From JBFXIE01 sp050176255 (lineage in GTDB: Bacteria > Pseudomonadota > Gammaproteobacteria > Burkholderiales > Burkholderiaceae_C), in the NCBI RefSeq assembly GCF_050176255.1, contig NZ_JBFXIE010000002.1: a stretch of DNA of 64,000 bases; one strand, written 5' to 3'. Shown one piece after another: positions 8,369 to 18,842 of this stretch. The notes under the pieces are model-generated. The model did no database searches. It was given only the letters and a program-made list of their open reading frames with translations, and was not told the origin of the DNA. Position 1 is the stretch's first letter. Each line of letters starts with the position of its first letter. The position numbers were made by a program, and so were the translations under genes.

Positions 8369-10963
8369 ATGCTGCCTGCCTTGCTGCGCTCGTTTTCCTG
8401 GGCCGCGCTGCGCCACCACCCCTGGCGCAGCGCGGCTGCCGTGGCCGCGGTCATGCTGGGCGTGGCGCTGGGCTTTGCGGTGCATGTGATCAACGCTTCG
8501 GCGCTGAACGAGTTTGCCCAGGCCGTGCGCTCCGTCAATGGCCAGCCCGACCTGGAGCTGCGCGCCGCGCAAGGCACGTTGCCCGAAGCGCTCTACGGCC
8601 TGGTCGCCACGCAGCCGCAAGTGCAGCTGGCCAGCCCCTGGCTGGAGCAGCCTGTGCGGGCCACGGCAGACCCGGCGCGCGCGCCCGTGGCGCTGCGCGT
8701 GGTGGGCGCCGATGCGCTGGTGCTGCCCGCCATGGCGCCTGCCCTGGCACCGCGCGGCTTCGATGGGGCCGACCGCCTGGCCATGCTGGCGCCAGCCACG
8801 GTGTTCCTCAACCCGGCAGCGCAGCAGGCGCTGGGCATGGGCACCATCGATGCGCGCACCCCGGCGCTGCAACTGCAAACCGGCCTGTCCACACACAGCG
8901 TGCGCGTGGCAGGCACAGTGGCTGCGGGCGGGCCGCCGCTGGCAGTGATGGACATTGGCGCGGCGCAGGATCTGTTCGGCCGCGCAGGGCAGCTCACGCG
9001 CATCGACCTGCGGCTGATGCCCGGCACCGCAGCCGCCAGCGTGCAACAGGCGCTGGCCGCCCTGCCCGGCTGGCCGGCGGGCGTGCAGTTTGCCGCGCCG
9101 CAAGACGAAGTGCAGCGCGTGGACAGCCTGTCGCGCGCATACCGCGTCAACCTGACGGTGCTGGCGCTGGTGGCGCTGTTCACCGGGGCTTTTCTGGTGT
9201 ATTCGGTGCTGGCGCTCAGCGTGGCGCAGCGCGCGCCGCAGTTTGCGCTGCTGGCCGTGCTGGGCGCCACCCCGCGCGAACGACTGGCGCTGGTGCTGCT
9301 GGAGTCGTGCGCGCTGGGCCTCATCGGCAGCGTGGCCGGCATTGCGCTGGGCGCCGCGCTGGCGGCCCTGGCACTGACCATGCTGGGCGGCGACCTGGGC
9401 GGCGGCTACTTCACCGGCGTGCAACCCGCGCTGCACTTCAGCACCCCAGCCGCGCTGGTCTATGGCCTGCTGGGCGTAGCCGCCGCGCTGGTCGGCGGCT
9501 GGTGGCCCGCACGCCATGCCCAGCAGCTAGCGCCAGCGCAAACGCTCAAGGGCCTGGGTGCCCACGGCGGGCGCGGCGCTCAGGCCTGGGTGGGTCTTTT
9601 TTTGATAGCAGCTGGCGCTTTCTTGGCATTGCTTCCACCGGTTTTTGGCATACCTTTGGCAGCCTATGGCGCAGTGGCGCTGCTGCTGATTGGCGGCATT
9701 GCGCTGCTGCCCTGGCTGGTGCAAGTCCTGCTGACACGGCTGCGGCCGCTGGCTGTGGGCCACACACTGGCCTTGCTGGCGCTGGAGCGCGCGCGCCGCA
9801 TGCGCGCCAGCGCCGCCGTGGCGGTGGGCGGCGTGGTGGCAGCCCTGAGCCTGGCCGTGGCGCTGACGGTGATGGTGGGCAGCTTTCGCGGCTCGGTCAG
9901 CCAGTGGCTGGACAGCGTGCTGCCCGCGCCGCTGTACCTGCGCGCGACGGCCGTCAGCGCCAATGGCGATGATGGCGCCGTGTTTGCGCCCGCTTTTGCC
10001 GACGCCGTGGCCCGGCTGCCCGCCGTGGCGCGCGTGCAGGCGCTGCGCACCAGCCGCCTGCAACTGGCCCCCGACCGCGCGCCCGTAGCCCTGCTGGCGC
10101 AGCCGCTGGGCGCCGACCCTGGCCAGGTCCTGCCGCTGCTGGGCGCTGCCCTGCCCGTACCTGCCGGGCGCGTGGGCGTGTACGTGAGCGAAGCGGTGGT
10201 CGACTTGTACAACGCCCAGCCCGGCGCAGACTGGCCGCAACTATCAGACGTTTTCAAGGCCCCAGCGCATGCTGGGCAAGCGCCATCAGCTACATTCTTT
10301 GTAGCAGGCGTATGGCGCGACTACATGCGCCAGCACGGCGCCATCGCCATGGACACGCATGACTTTGCCCGCCTGACGGGCGATGCGCGCGCCAGCAACC
10401 TGGCGCTATGGCCCGCACCGGGCAGCACCACCGACGCACTGCGCTTGCAAGTGCTGGCCCAGGCCCGCCAGAGTCTGGGCGAGGCAGCCGCCGAGAGCCT
10501 GGAGTTTGTCGCCGCCGATGCGATACGCGCGCGCTCGCTGGCCATTTTTGACCGCAGCTTTGCCATCACCTATTGGCTGCAGGCGGTGGCCGTGGGCATA
10601 GGGCTGTTTGGCGTGGCAGCCAGCTTCAGCGCGCAAGTGCTGGCGCGGCGCAAAGAATTTGGACTGCTGGCGCACCTGGGCCTCACGCGGCGGCAAATCC
10701 TGACGGTGGTCGCCGGCGAAGGCGCCGCATGGACGGCCGTGGGCGCCGTGGCCGGCACGCTGCTGGGCCTGGCCGTGGCCGTGGTGCTGGTGCATGTGGT
10801 CAATCCGCAGAGTTTTCACTGGACCATGGACATGGCCGTGCCCTGGCCGCGGCTGCTGGCGCTGGCCATTGCCGTGGTGGCCGTGGGAACGCTGACCGCC
10901 TGGCTGGCGGGCCGCGCCGCCGCCACGAACGACGCAGTCATGGCCGTCAAGGAGGACTGGTGA
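8369..10963 (+). CDS. FtsX-type ABC transporter permease
   Basis: An 864-residue inner-membrane permease of the MacB/LolCE superfamily with two FtsX-like domains: an N-terminal anchor near residues 15-40, a large periplasmic loop, a helix group near 260-440, further helices near 465-500, a second periplasmic domain, and a final three-helix FtsX unit near 735-855 (ARRKEFGLLAHLGLTRRQI is typical). It presumably works with the ATPase at 7073-7753 and the lipocalin-like gene that overlaps its stop codon. Two copies of a dispersed repeat lie in frame, at about residues 410-424, where they form a membrane segment, and at about residues 628-647 in the second periplasmic domain. Substrate unknown. 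Confidence 0.88.
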   Translation: MLPALLRSFSWAALRHHPWRSAAAVAAVMLGVALGFAVHVINASALNEFAQAVRSVNGQPDLELRAAQGTLPEALYGLVATQPQVQLASPWLEQPVRATADPARAPVALRVVGADALVLPAMAPALAPRGFDGADRLAMLAPATVFLNPAAQQALGMGTIDARTPALQLQTGLSTHSVRVAGTVAAGGPPLAVMDIGAAQDLFGRAGQLTRIDLRLMPGTAAASVQQALAALPGWPAGVQFAAPQDEVQRVDSLSRAYRVNLTVLALVALFTGAFLVYSVLALSVAQRAPQFALLAVLGATPRERLALVLLESCALGLIGSVAGIALGAALAALALTMLGGDLGGGYFTGVQPALHFSTPAALVYGLLGVAAALVGGWWPARHAQQLAPAQTLKGLGAHGGRGAQAWVGLFLIAAGAFLALLPPVFGIPLAAYGAVALLLIGGIALLPWLVQVLLTRLRPLAVGHTLALLALERARRMRASAAVAVGGVVAALSLAVALTVMVGSFRGSVSQWLDSVLPAPLYLRATAVSANGDDGAVFAPAFADAVARLPAVARVQALRTSRLQLAPDRAPVALLAQPLGADPGQVLPLLGAALPVPAGRVGVYVSEAVVDLYNAQPGADWPQLSDVFKAPAHAGQAPSATFFVAGVWRDYMRQHGAIAMDTHDFARLTGDARASNLALWPAPGSTTDALRLQVLAQARQSLGEAAAESLEFVAADAIRARSLAIFDRSFAITYWLQAVAVGIGLFGVAASFSAQVLARRKEFGLLAHLGLTRRQILTVVAGEGAAWTAVGAVAGTLLGLAVAVVLVHVVNPQSFHWTMDMAVPWPRLLALAIAVVAVGTLTAWLAGRAAATNDAVMAVKEDW
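9597..9630 (-). repeat. Dispersed AGCGCTT/AGCTATC repeat, copy 1 (in permease gene)
   Basis: TTTTTTTGATAGCAGC and GGCGCTTTC match the repeat in minus orientation. It is in frame and encodes the Leu-Ile-Ala-Ala-Gly-Ala-Phe core of a predicted membrane helix. The far end of the element has diverged. Confidence 0.6.
10251..10310 (+). repeat. Dispersed AGCGCTT/AGCTATC repeat, copy 2 (in permease gene)
   Basis: Plus-orientation copy: AAGGCCCCAGCGC, then GCAAGCGCCATCAGCTAC, then TTCTTTGTAGCAGG. It is read in frame within the second periplasmic domain of the permease. Confidence 0.6.
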
Positions 10964-12090
10964 GCATCAACGCCCCTGGTTTTGCACTGGCGCGCAGGCG
11001 CTGGCTGATCGGCATGGCCGCCCTGGCGCTGGCCGGGCCGGCCACCGCCCTGCCCGCGCGCGTGCTGCGCTTTCCGCGCGACTACGGCAGTCACCCCGAG
11101 TTGCGCACCGAGTGGTGGTACATCACCGGCCATGCGCGCGCCGACGACCGGCTGTGGGGTTTTCAGATCACGTTCTTTCGCTCGCGCGTGGACGCAGCGC
11201 AAGCCATGCAGTCGGCCTTTGCGGCGCGCCAGCTCATCTTTGCGCATGCGGCGCTGACCGACGTGCAGGGCCGCAGGCAACTGCATGACCAGCGCATCGC
11301 ACGCGCAGGCTTTGGCATTGCCCATGCGCTGGAAGCCGACACGCAGGTGCGCCTGCGCGACTGGTCTTTGGTGCGCCAGGGCGGCGCCACGCCGGGCAGC
11401 AGCCGCTACGCCATTCGCGCCCAGGCCGAAGGCTTCGCGCTGGAGCTGGACTGCACCAGCACCCAAAGCGTGTTGCTGCAAGGCAGCGGCGGCCTGTCGC
11501 GCAAAGGCCCCGACCCCCAGCAGGCCAGCTATTACTACAGCCAGCCCCAGTTGGCGGTGACGGGCGCCATCACGCTGGCGGGTCGGCGCATGGCGGTAGC
11601 CCAAGCCCCCGCGCCCGACAACCGCGCCTGGATGGACCACGAATGCAGCGAGGCGCTGATGCACCCCGACGCCGTGGGCTGGGACTGGATCGGCATGAAC
11701 CTGCACGACGGCGCCGCGCTGACCGCCTTTCGGCTGCGGCGTGCCGATGGCAGCACGTTGTGGGCGGGCGGGTCCTGGCGGGCGGCGGGTGCAGGCTCGG
11801 GTACGGATGGCGTGCAGGTGTTTGCGCCTGACGCCGTGGTTTTCACGCCGCTGCGCCGCTGGCGCAGCAACGCCAGCGGCGCATGCTACCCGGTGCAGTG
11901 GAGAGTGGAAACGCCCGCTGGCGCGTTTGTGGTGCAGGCGCTGCTGGACGACCAGGAGCTGGACAGCCGCGGCTCGACAGGCGCCGTGTATTGGGAAGGC
12001 TTGTGCGCCTTGCAAGACACCTCTGGGCGCGAGACCGGGCGCGGCTACCTGGAGATGACGGGCTACACGCGGCGATTGCAGCTGGGTTGA
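10960..12090 (+). CDS. AttH/CrtC-like lipocalin-type secreted protein
   Basis: A 376-residue exported protein of the carotenoid 1,2-hydratase/AttH family (two lipocalin-like domains). Visible family features are the N-terminal FPRDYGSHPELRTEWWYITGH region, WGFQITFFR and the central WMDHECS segment. It starts at a GTG overlapping the permease stop (GTGA) with AAGGAGGA just upstream; a signal peptide follows (RRRWLIGMAALALAGPATA, with twin Arg). Overlap with the FtsX-type permease indicates one operon, and this trio of ATPase, permease and AttH-like protein recurs in bacteria. Its role, perhaps carrying a hydrophobic ligand in the periplasm, is inferred only. Confidence 0.85.
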   Translation: MSINAPGFALARRRWLIGMAALALAGPATALPARVLRFPRDYGSHPELRTEWWYITGHARADDRLWGFQITFFRSRVDAAQAMQSAFAARQLIFAHAALTDVQGRRQLHDQRIARAGFGIAHALEADTQVRLRDWSLVRQGGATPGSSRYAIRAQAEGFALELDCTSTQSVLLQGSGGLSRKGPDPQQASYYYSQPQLAVTGAITLAGRRMAVAQAPAPDNRAWMDHECSEALMHPDAVGWDWIGMNLHDGAALTAFRLRRADGSTLWAGGSWRAAGAGSGTDGVQVFAPDAVVFTPLRRWRSNASGACYPVQWRVETPAGAFVVQALLDDQELDSRGSTGAVYWEGLCALQDTSGRETGRGYLEMTGYTRRLQLG

Positions 12091-12147
12091 GCGCTTGACG
12101 CTGACGACGGTGGTCACCCAGGTTCACACGCTCTGGCTTTGGCAAAG

Positions 12148-12192
12148 GGCAAAAACAAAGCGGCCATGCAGGCATCGCGCCGTGCATGGCCG
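12148..12192 (-). terminator. Rho-independent terminator of the liv operon
   Basis: CGGCCATGCA at 12161-12170 pairs with TGCATGGCCG at 12183-12192, a 10-bp stem. On the minus strand it is followed by CTTTGTTTTTG. It lies 36 bp after the livM stop codon. Confidence 0.6.
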
Positions 12193-12228
12193 GGGTACTG
12201 TGCATGGCCGCGCCATGCGCCAGGCGCC

Positions 12229-13230
12229 TTAGTGTGTGCTGCCGCTGCCCTCGCGGCGGCGCTCAAGCCAGGCAATGATCTCACCCATGATGCCGCGGCG
12301 GAAGGCCAGCACGCAGACCACGAAGATCAGGCCCGTGACGATGGTGACCGACTCGCCCAGGGTGTTGAACCAGTCGATGGTGGTCAGCTGCGCCAGCAGC
12401 GTGCCCATCTCGCCGATCTTGTTTTCCAGCAGCACCACCACGGCCGAGCCCACCAGCGGGCCGCTGAGCGTGCCCAGTCCGCCCACCAGCGTCATCAGAA
12501 CCACGTGGCCGGAGGCGCTCCAGTGCACGTCGGACAGCGTGGCGAAGCCCAGCACCAGGGTCTTGAGCGCGCCGGCCAGACCCGCAATGGCGGCCGAGAT
12601 CACGAAGGCCAGCAGCTTGAAACGGTTGGTGTCATAGCCCAGCGAGATGGCGCGCGGCTCGTTTTCCTTGATGCCCTTGAGCACCTGGCCGAACGGCGAG
12701 TGGATGGTGCGCACGATCAGCAGGAAGGCGATCACCACCACGGCCAGGCACACGTAGTACATGGTCAGGTCGCTTTGCAGGTCGATCAGGCCGAACAGCT
12801 TGCCGCGCGGCACGCCCTGCAGGCCGTCCTCACCGCCGGTGAAGGGCGCCTGCAGCGCTGCAAAAAACAGCATCTGCGCCAGCGCCATCGTGATCATGGT
12901 GGCGTAGATGCCCTGGCGGCGAATGGCGAAGAAGCCCATCACCAGGCCCAGCAGCGCGCCGCTCAGCAGGCCCAGCAGCAGCCCGATCTCGGGCGTGGCG
13001 CCCCAGACCTTCACGGCATGGCCCGTCACGTAGGCCGCGCCGCCCAGGAAGGCCGCGTGGCCGAAGGACAGCAGGCCCGTGTAGCCCAGCAGCAGGTTGA
13101 AGGCCGAGGCGAACAGCGCGAAGCACAGCAGCTTCATCACGAACACCGGGTAGGCGCCAAGGAAGGGCGCGACGATCAGGCCGAGCAGCAGCAGGCCGTA
13201 GCCAATGGGAGCGAATTTATTGACGTTCAT
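12229..13230 (-). CDS. livM: Branched-chain amino acid-type ABC permease LivM
   Basis: Inner-membrane permease, 333 residues, of the LivM family, with many hydrophobic helices and the conserved EENEPRAISLGYDTNRFKLL-like loop (KENEPRA...) that contacts the ATPases. I placed the start at the ATG giving MNVNKFAPIG with GGGGTG 6 nt upstream; a GTG three codons earlier is possible. It is the last gene of livGFKHM, 18 bp after livH, and is followed by a terminator-like hairpin. Family members carry branched-chain amino acids but also amides, urea or aromatic compounds, so the substrate is open. Confidence 0.92.
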   Translation of the reverse strand: MNVNKFAPIGYGLLLLGLIVAPFLGAYPVFVMKLLCFALFASAFNLLLGYTGLLSFGHAAFLGGAAYVTGHAVKVWGATPEIGLLLGLLSGALLGLVMGFFAIRRQGIYATMITMALAQMLFFAALQAPFTGGEDGLQGVPRGKLFGLIDLQSDLTMYYVCLAVVVIAFLLIVRTIHSPFGQVLKGIKENEPRAISLGYDTNRFKLLAFVISAAIAGLAGALKTLVLGFATLSDVHWSASGHVVLMTLVGGLGTLSGPLVGSAVVVLLENKIGEMGTLLAQLTTIDWFNTLGESVTIVTGLIFVVCVLAFRRGIMGEIIAWLERRREGSGSTH

Positions 13231-13248
13231 GTGGTTCACCCCGTTGGC

Positions 13249-14133
13249 TTACTTCTCTTTGCCGAACAGGCCGGCGGGGCGGATGAGCAGGACGATGGCC
13301 ATGATGACGAACACGACGGTGGACGAGGCTTCGGGGTAGAACACCTTGGTGAAGCCCTCGATCACGCCCAGGCCCAGGCCGGTGAGGATAGAGCCCATGA
13401 TGGAGCCCATGCCGCCGATCACCACCACCGCGAACACGACGATGATGAGGTTCTGGCCCATCAGCGGCGTGACCTGGTACACGGGCGCCGCCAGCACGCC
13501 GGCAAAGGCCGCGAGCGCTGCGCCGAAGGCGTAGGTCAGCGTCACCATGACGGGCACGTTGACGCCGAATGCTTCCACCAGACGCGGGTTTTCGGTGCCC
13601 GCGCGCAGGTAGGCACCCAGCTTGGTCTTCTCGATCACGTACCACGTGGCAATGCACACCGTGACGGAGGCCACGACCACCCAGGCACGGTAGTTGGGCA
13701 TGACCATGAAGCCCAGGTTGGTGGCGCCTTCGAGCAACTCGGGCGTGTCGTAACCCAGGCCCGAGACGCCATAGACCGAGCGAAACGCCCCCTCGATCAG
13801 CAGCGCCAGGCCCAATGTGAGCAACAGGCCATACGAATGGTCCAGCTTGTAGATCCAGCGCAGCAGCAGCCGCTCGATCACGACCCCGAACACCCCCACC
13901 ACCAGCGGCGCCAGCACCAGCATCCACCAGTAGCTGATGCCAAAGTAGTTCATGGCCATCCAGGTAATCATGGCCCCCATCATGAACAGCGCACCGTGCG
14001 CAAAGTTGTTGACGTTGAGCAGGCCGAAAATCACGGCCAGCCCCAAACTGAGGATCGCGTAGAACGAGCCATTGACCAGCCCCAGCAGGAGCTGGCTCAT
14101 CATGGCCGACATTGATACACCAAAGATTTCCAT
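13249..14133 (-). CDS. livH: Branched-chain amino acid-type ABC permease LivH
   Basis: The second permease of the transporter, 294 residues, with about eight hydrophobic helices. The family-typical LLLGLVNGSFYAILSLGLAVIFG start, GALFMMGAM and the AGTENPRLVEAFGVN cytoplasmic loop that engages the ATPases are present. It lies between livK and livM on the same strand with a short spacer (48 bp from livK), so all five genes are probably one transcript. It forms a heterodimer with LivM. Confidence 0.92.
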   Translation of the reverse strand: MEIFGVSMSAMMSQLLLGLVNGSFYAILSLGLAVIFGLLNVNNFAHGALFMMGAMITWMAMNYFGISYWWMLVLAPLVVGVFGVVIERLLLRWIYKLDHSYGLLLTLGLALLIEGAFRSVYGVSGLGYDTPELLEGATNLGFMVMPNYRAWVVVASVTVCIATWYVIEKTKLGAYLRAGTENPRLVEAFGVNVPVMVTLTYAFGAALAAFAGVLAAPVYQVTPLMGQNLIIVVFAVVVIGGMGSIMGSILTGLGLGVIEGFTKVFYPEASSTVVFVIMAIVLLIRPAGLFGKEK

Positions 14134-14181
14134 TTGAACTAGACGCTACGGGTGATGTGGAGGGGTTCGGTCAGCGCAGCG

Positions 14182-15384
14182 TTACTTCCACAGCGCGCAC
14201 TTGCTCTCGGCCTTGGTGGTCCAGACCTGGTCGGCGGGCAGCTTGGCCACGACCTTGTAGTAGTCCCAGGGCTCCTTGGACTCGGCGGGCGACTTCACCT
14301 GCATCAGGTACATGTCGTGCGCAAAGCGGCCATCGGGACGGATCACGCCCTTGGCGTAGAAGTCGTCGATCGGCGTGGACTTGAGCTTTTCCATGACCTT
14401 GTCGGCGTCGGTGGTGCCCGCGGCCTGCACGGCCTTCAGGTAGTTCATCGTGGCCGAGTAGTCGGCGGCGTGGATGTCGGTGGGCATGCGCTTGGTCTTG
14501 GCGAAGAACTTCTTGCCGAAGGCGCGCGTCTGGTCGTTCAGGTTCCAGTCCCAGCTGGTGGTCAGCAGCAGGCCCTCGGTGTTGCGCAGGCCCAGGCTGT
14601 GGATGTCGGTCAGGAACACGAGCAGCCCGGCCAGCTTCATGTTCTTGGTGACGCCGAATTCCTTGGCGGCTTTGATGGCGTTGATGGTGTCGCCACCCGC
14701 ATTGGCCAGACCCAGGATTTGCGCCTTGGAGTTCTGCGCCTGCAGCAGGAAGGACGAGAAGTCGGATGCGTTCAGCGGGTGCTTGACGCTGCCCACCACG
14801 CGGCCGCCGCTGTCCTTGACGACCGAAGCCGTGTCGTTTTCAAGTGCCTGGCCGAAGGCGTAGTCCGCCGTCAAAAAGAACCAGTCCTTGCCGCCTTGCT
14901 TGACCACGGCGCCGCCCGTGCCCTTGGCCAAGGCCACGGTGTCGTAGGCGTAGTGCACGGTGTAGGGAGTGCACTGAGCGTTGGTCAGTGCCGAGGAGCC
15001 CGCACCGTTGTTGAAGTACACACGCTTTTTCTCTTCGGCCACCTTGGCCATGGCCAGGGCGGTGCCGGAGTTGGTGCCGCCAAACAGCATGGTCAGGTTT
15101 TGCGTATCGATCCACTCGCGGGCCTTGCTGGCAGCGATGTCGGCCTTGTTCTGGTGGTCAGCGGTCAGCAGCTCGATCGGCTTGCCCAGCACCTTGCCGC
15201 CAAAGTCATCGATCGCCATCTGGATGGCCACCGCGCCGTTCTTGCCTTCCACGTCGGCGTAGAGGCTGGACATGTCGGTGATGAAACCAATCTTCACCTT
15301 GTCCTGTGCTTGCGCCTGCACGGCAGACAGTGCCAGGCCGGCGGTGCCCAGGGCCAGTACCAGCTTCTTGAGCGATTTTTGCAT
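14182..15384 (-). CDS. Periplasmic substrate-binding protein of the liv transporter
   Basis: A 400-residue periplasmic binding protein (type 1 fold, Peripla_BP_6/LivK class). The N-terminal signal peptide KKLVLALGTAGLALSAVQAQA is followed by the mature start DKVKIGFITDMSS. It contains one Cys near position 166 (NAQCTPY) and a C-terminal Cys (KCALWK) that could pair. AGGAGACC precedes the ATG. It is the middle gene of livGFKHM. Binding proteins of this subgroup in Burkholderiales often differ in substrate from LivK, so I withhold the symbol. Confidence 0.9.
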   Translation of the reverse strand: MQKSLKKLVLALGTAGLALSAVQAQAQDKVKIGFITDMSSLYADVEGKNGAVAIQMAIDDFGGKVLGKPIELLTADHQNKADIAASKAREWIDTQNLTMLFGGTNSGTALAMAKVAEEKKRVYFNNGAGSSALTNAQCTPYTVHYAYDTVALAKGTGGAVVKQGGKDWFFLTADYAFGQALENDTASVVKDSGGRVVGSVKHPLNASDFSSFLLQAQNSKAQILGLANAGGDTINAIKAAKEFGVTKNMKLAGLLVFLTDIHSLGLRNTEGLLLTTSWDWNLNDQTRAFGKKFFAKTKRMPTDIHAADYSATMNYLKAVQAAGTTDADKVMEKLKSTPIDDFYAKGVIRPDGRFAHDMYLMQVKSPAESKEPWDYYKVVAKLPADQVWTTKAESKCALWK

Positions 15385-15431
15385 TGCGGTCTCCTTTGGT
15401 GGTCAGAAATGAACGGGAAAAAACAGCGGGC

Positions 15432-16145
15432 TCACACGCCCAGCAACTCATTGAGGACGGGCATCTTGGCTTCGAGTTCGGCTGCCCCGAACTTCTCCAC
15501 GATGCAGCCATGCTCCATGACATAGAAACGATCAGCCAGGGGAGCGGCAAAGCGGAAGTTCTGCTCCACCATCACCACCGTGTAGCCCTTTTGGCGCAGC
15601 ATGGTGATCATGCGGGCCAGCGCCTGCACGATGACGGGCGCCAGGCCTTCGGAGATTTCGTCCAGCAGCAGCAGCTTGGCGCCGGTGCGCAAGATGCGCG
15701 CCACGGCCAGCATTTGCTGCTCGCCACCCGACAGGCGCGTGCCCTGGCTGTTCTTGCGCTCGGCCAGGTTGGGAAACATGGCGTAGATTTCATCGACTGA
15801 CATGCCCTGCGTGCCAGTCTTGAGCACCGGCGGCAGCAGCAGGTTTTCTTCGCACGACAGGCTGGAGAAAATGCCGCGCTCTTCAGGGCAGTAGCCCACG
15901 CCCAGGTGCGCAATGCGGTGCGTGGGCATGTCGATGGTTTCCACGCCGTTGATCTTGACCGAGCCCTTGCGCGCGCCGGTCAGCCCCATGATGGAGCGCA
16001 TGGTGGACGTGCGGCCCGCGCCGTTGCGCCCCAGCAGCGTGACCACCTCACCGGGCTGCACCACCATGTCCACGCCGTGCAGCACATGCGACTCGCCATA
16101 CCAGGCCTGCAGGCCCTTGATTTCCAATGCGGGTGTGCCGGCCAT
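15432..16145 (-). CDS. livF: Liv-type ABC transporter ATPase LivF
   Basis: The second ATPase of the transporter, 237 residues. Signature LSGGEQQMLAVARIL, Walker B LLLLDEISEGLAP and VMVEQN are typical of LivF. The Walker A loop reads GRNGAGRTS: Arg takes the place of the normally invariant Lys and Ser that of the second Thr. The rest of the fold is intact and there is no frameshift, so the protein is probably made. It starts 1 nt after the livG stop codon. Confidence 0.92.
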   Translation of the reverse strand: MAGTPALEIKGLQAWYGESHVLHGVDMVVQPGEVVTLLGRNGAGRTSTMRSIMGLTGARKGSVKINGVETIDMPTHRIAHLGVGYCPEERGIFSSLSCEENLLLPPVLKTGTQGMSVDEIYAMFPNLAERKNSQGTRLSGGEQQMLAVARILRTGAKLLLLDEISEGLAPVIVQALARMITMLRQKGYTVVMVEQNFRFAAPLADRFYVMEHGCIVEKFGAAELEAKMPVLNELLGV

Positions 16146-16146
16146 G

Positions 16147-16917
16147 TCAGTGCGCCCCCTGCAGCTGGCCGTCGGTTGTGCCCATGTACGCTTCCATGAC
16201 TTGCGGATTCTTTGAGACTTCTTCGTAGGGCCCTTCGGCCAGGACGGCGCCGCGCTGCAGCACCGTAATGCAATCGGCGATGGTCGAGATGACCTTCATG
16301 TTGTGCTCCACCATCAGGATGGTGCGGCCTGCCGACACTTTCTTGATGAGCTGCGTGACGCGGTCCACATCTTCGTGGCCCATGCCCTGCGTGGGCTCAT
16401 CCAGCAGCATCAGCTCAGGCTCCATGGCCAGCGTGGTGGCGATCTCCAGGGCGCGCTTGCGGCCGTAGGGCAGATTGACGGTGACCTCATCAGCCAGGTC
16501 TTGCAGGCCGACCTCGGTCAGCAGCTCCATGGCCCGGTCGTTGAGCTGATTGAGGCTGCTCTCGCTGCGCCAGAAGTGGTAGCTGGTGCCCAGCTTGCGC
16601 TGCAGGCCCAGGCGCACGTTCTGCAACAGCGTCAGATGCGGAAACACCGCCGATATCTGGAACGACCGAATCACGCCGCGCCGCGCGATCTGCGCGGGCT
16701 GCTCACGCGTGATGTCGTGACCATTGAACTCGATGGTGCCCGAGGTGGGCTCCAGGAACTTGGTCAGCAGGTTGAAACAGGTGGTCTTGCCCGCACCGTT
16801 GGGCCCAATCAATGCGTGGATGGCACCACGGCGCACGCTCAGGTTCACGTCGCTGACGGCGGTGAAGCCCTTGAATTCCTTGGTGAGGCGAGAAGTTTTC
16901 AGTATGACGTCGCTCAT
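16147..16917 (-). CDS. livG: Liv-type ABC transporter ATPase LivG
   Basis: First gene of the operon, 256 residues. It has an orthodox Walker A (GPNGAGKTT), the long LivG-type insert before the signature, a signature-like NLPYGRKRALEIATTLA and Walker B MLLLDEPTQGM, with VEHNM at the switch. The ATG giving MSDVILKTSRL was chosen over one 12 codons upstream because it matches the usual family start. With a normal Walker A it may supply most of the hydrolysis alongside the Arg-variant LivF. Confidence 0.92.
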   Translation of the reverse strand: MSDVILKTSRLTKEFKGFTAVSDVNLSVRRGAIHALIGPNGAGKTTCFNLLTKFLEPTSGTIEFNGHDITREQPAQIARRGVIRSFQISAVFPHLTLLQNVRLGLQRKLGTSYHFWRSESSLNQLNDRAMELLTEVGLQDLADEVTVNLPYGRKRALEIATTLAMEPELMLLDEPTQGMGHEDVDRVTQLIKKVSAGRTILMVEHNMKVISTIADCITVLQRGAVLAEGPYEEVSKNPQVMEAYMGTTDGQLQGAH

Positions 16918-16988
16918 TGCCACCGGACCCATGTCGCGCAAGGTGCGCAACACAGCCCGACTCCGTGTTTAAGTTGCATCGGATCGTA

Positions 16989-17053
16989 AGGGGGCGCCCC
17001 CTGCGACATAACTGGGAGAAATGCCTATGTAGTAACGCCTACGTAGCAACACG
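16989..17053 (-). promoter_or_regulatory. Palindrome and direct repeat upstream of the liv operon
   Basis: The 172-bp space between livG and the modE stop codon holds a perfect 14-bp palindrome (A, five G, CG, five C, T) at 16989-17002. On the minus strand it also holds an imperfect 14-bp direct repeat, CTACGTAGGCGTTA then CTACATAGGCATTT, within about 17026-17053. These are candidate operator or leader elements for livGFKHM. No clear -35/-10 pair could be fixed. Confidence 0.35.
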
Positions 17054-17089
17054 TCATCGCCCCGGCGGACGCGGGGTTTTACGGGACAT

Positions 17090-18777
<1,688 letters not shown>

Positions 18778-18842
18778 GCGGATTTCATGCTTGAACCCAC
18801 CCACAGACCTGCTCCACACCCGCCGAGCTCCACACAACTGCA

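Noticed and set aside
12139..14115. A 658-codon open frame on the plus strand opposite livM and livH
   Set aside because: It is the antisense shadow of two clear permease genes; its translation is His/Gln/Asp-rich low-complexity sequence typical of reversed high-GC codons.
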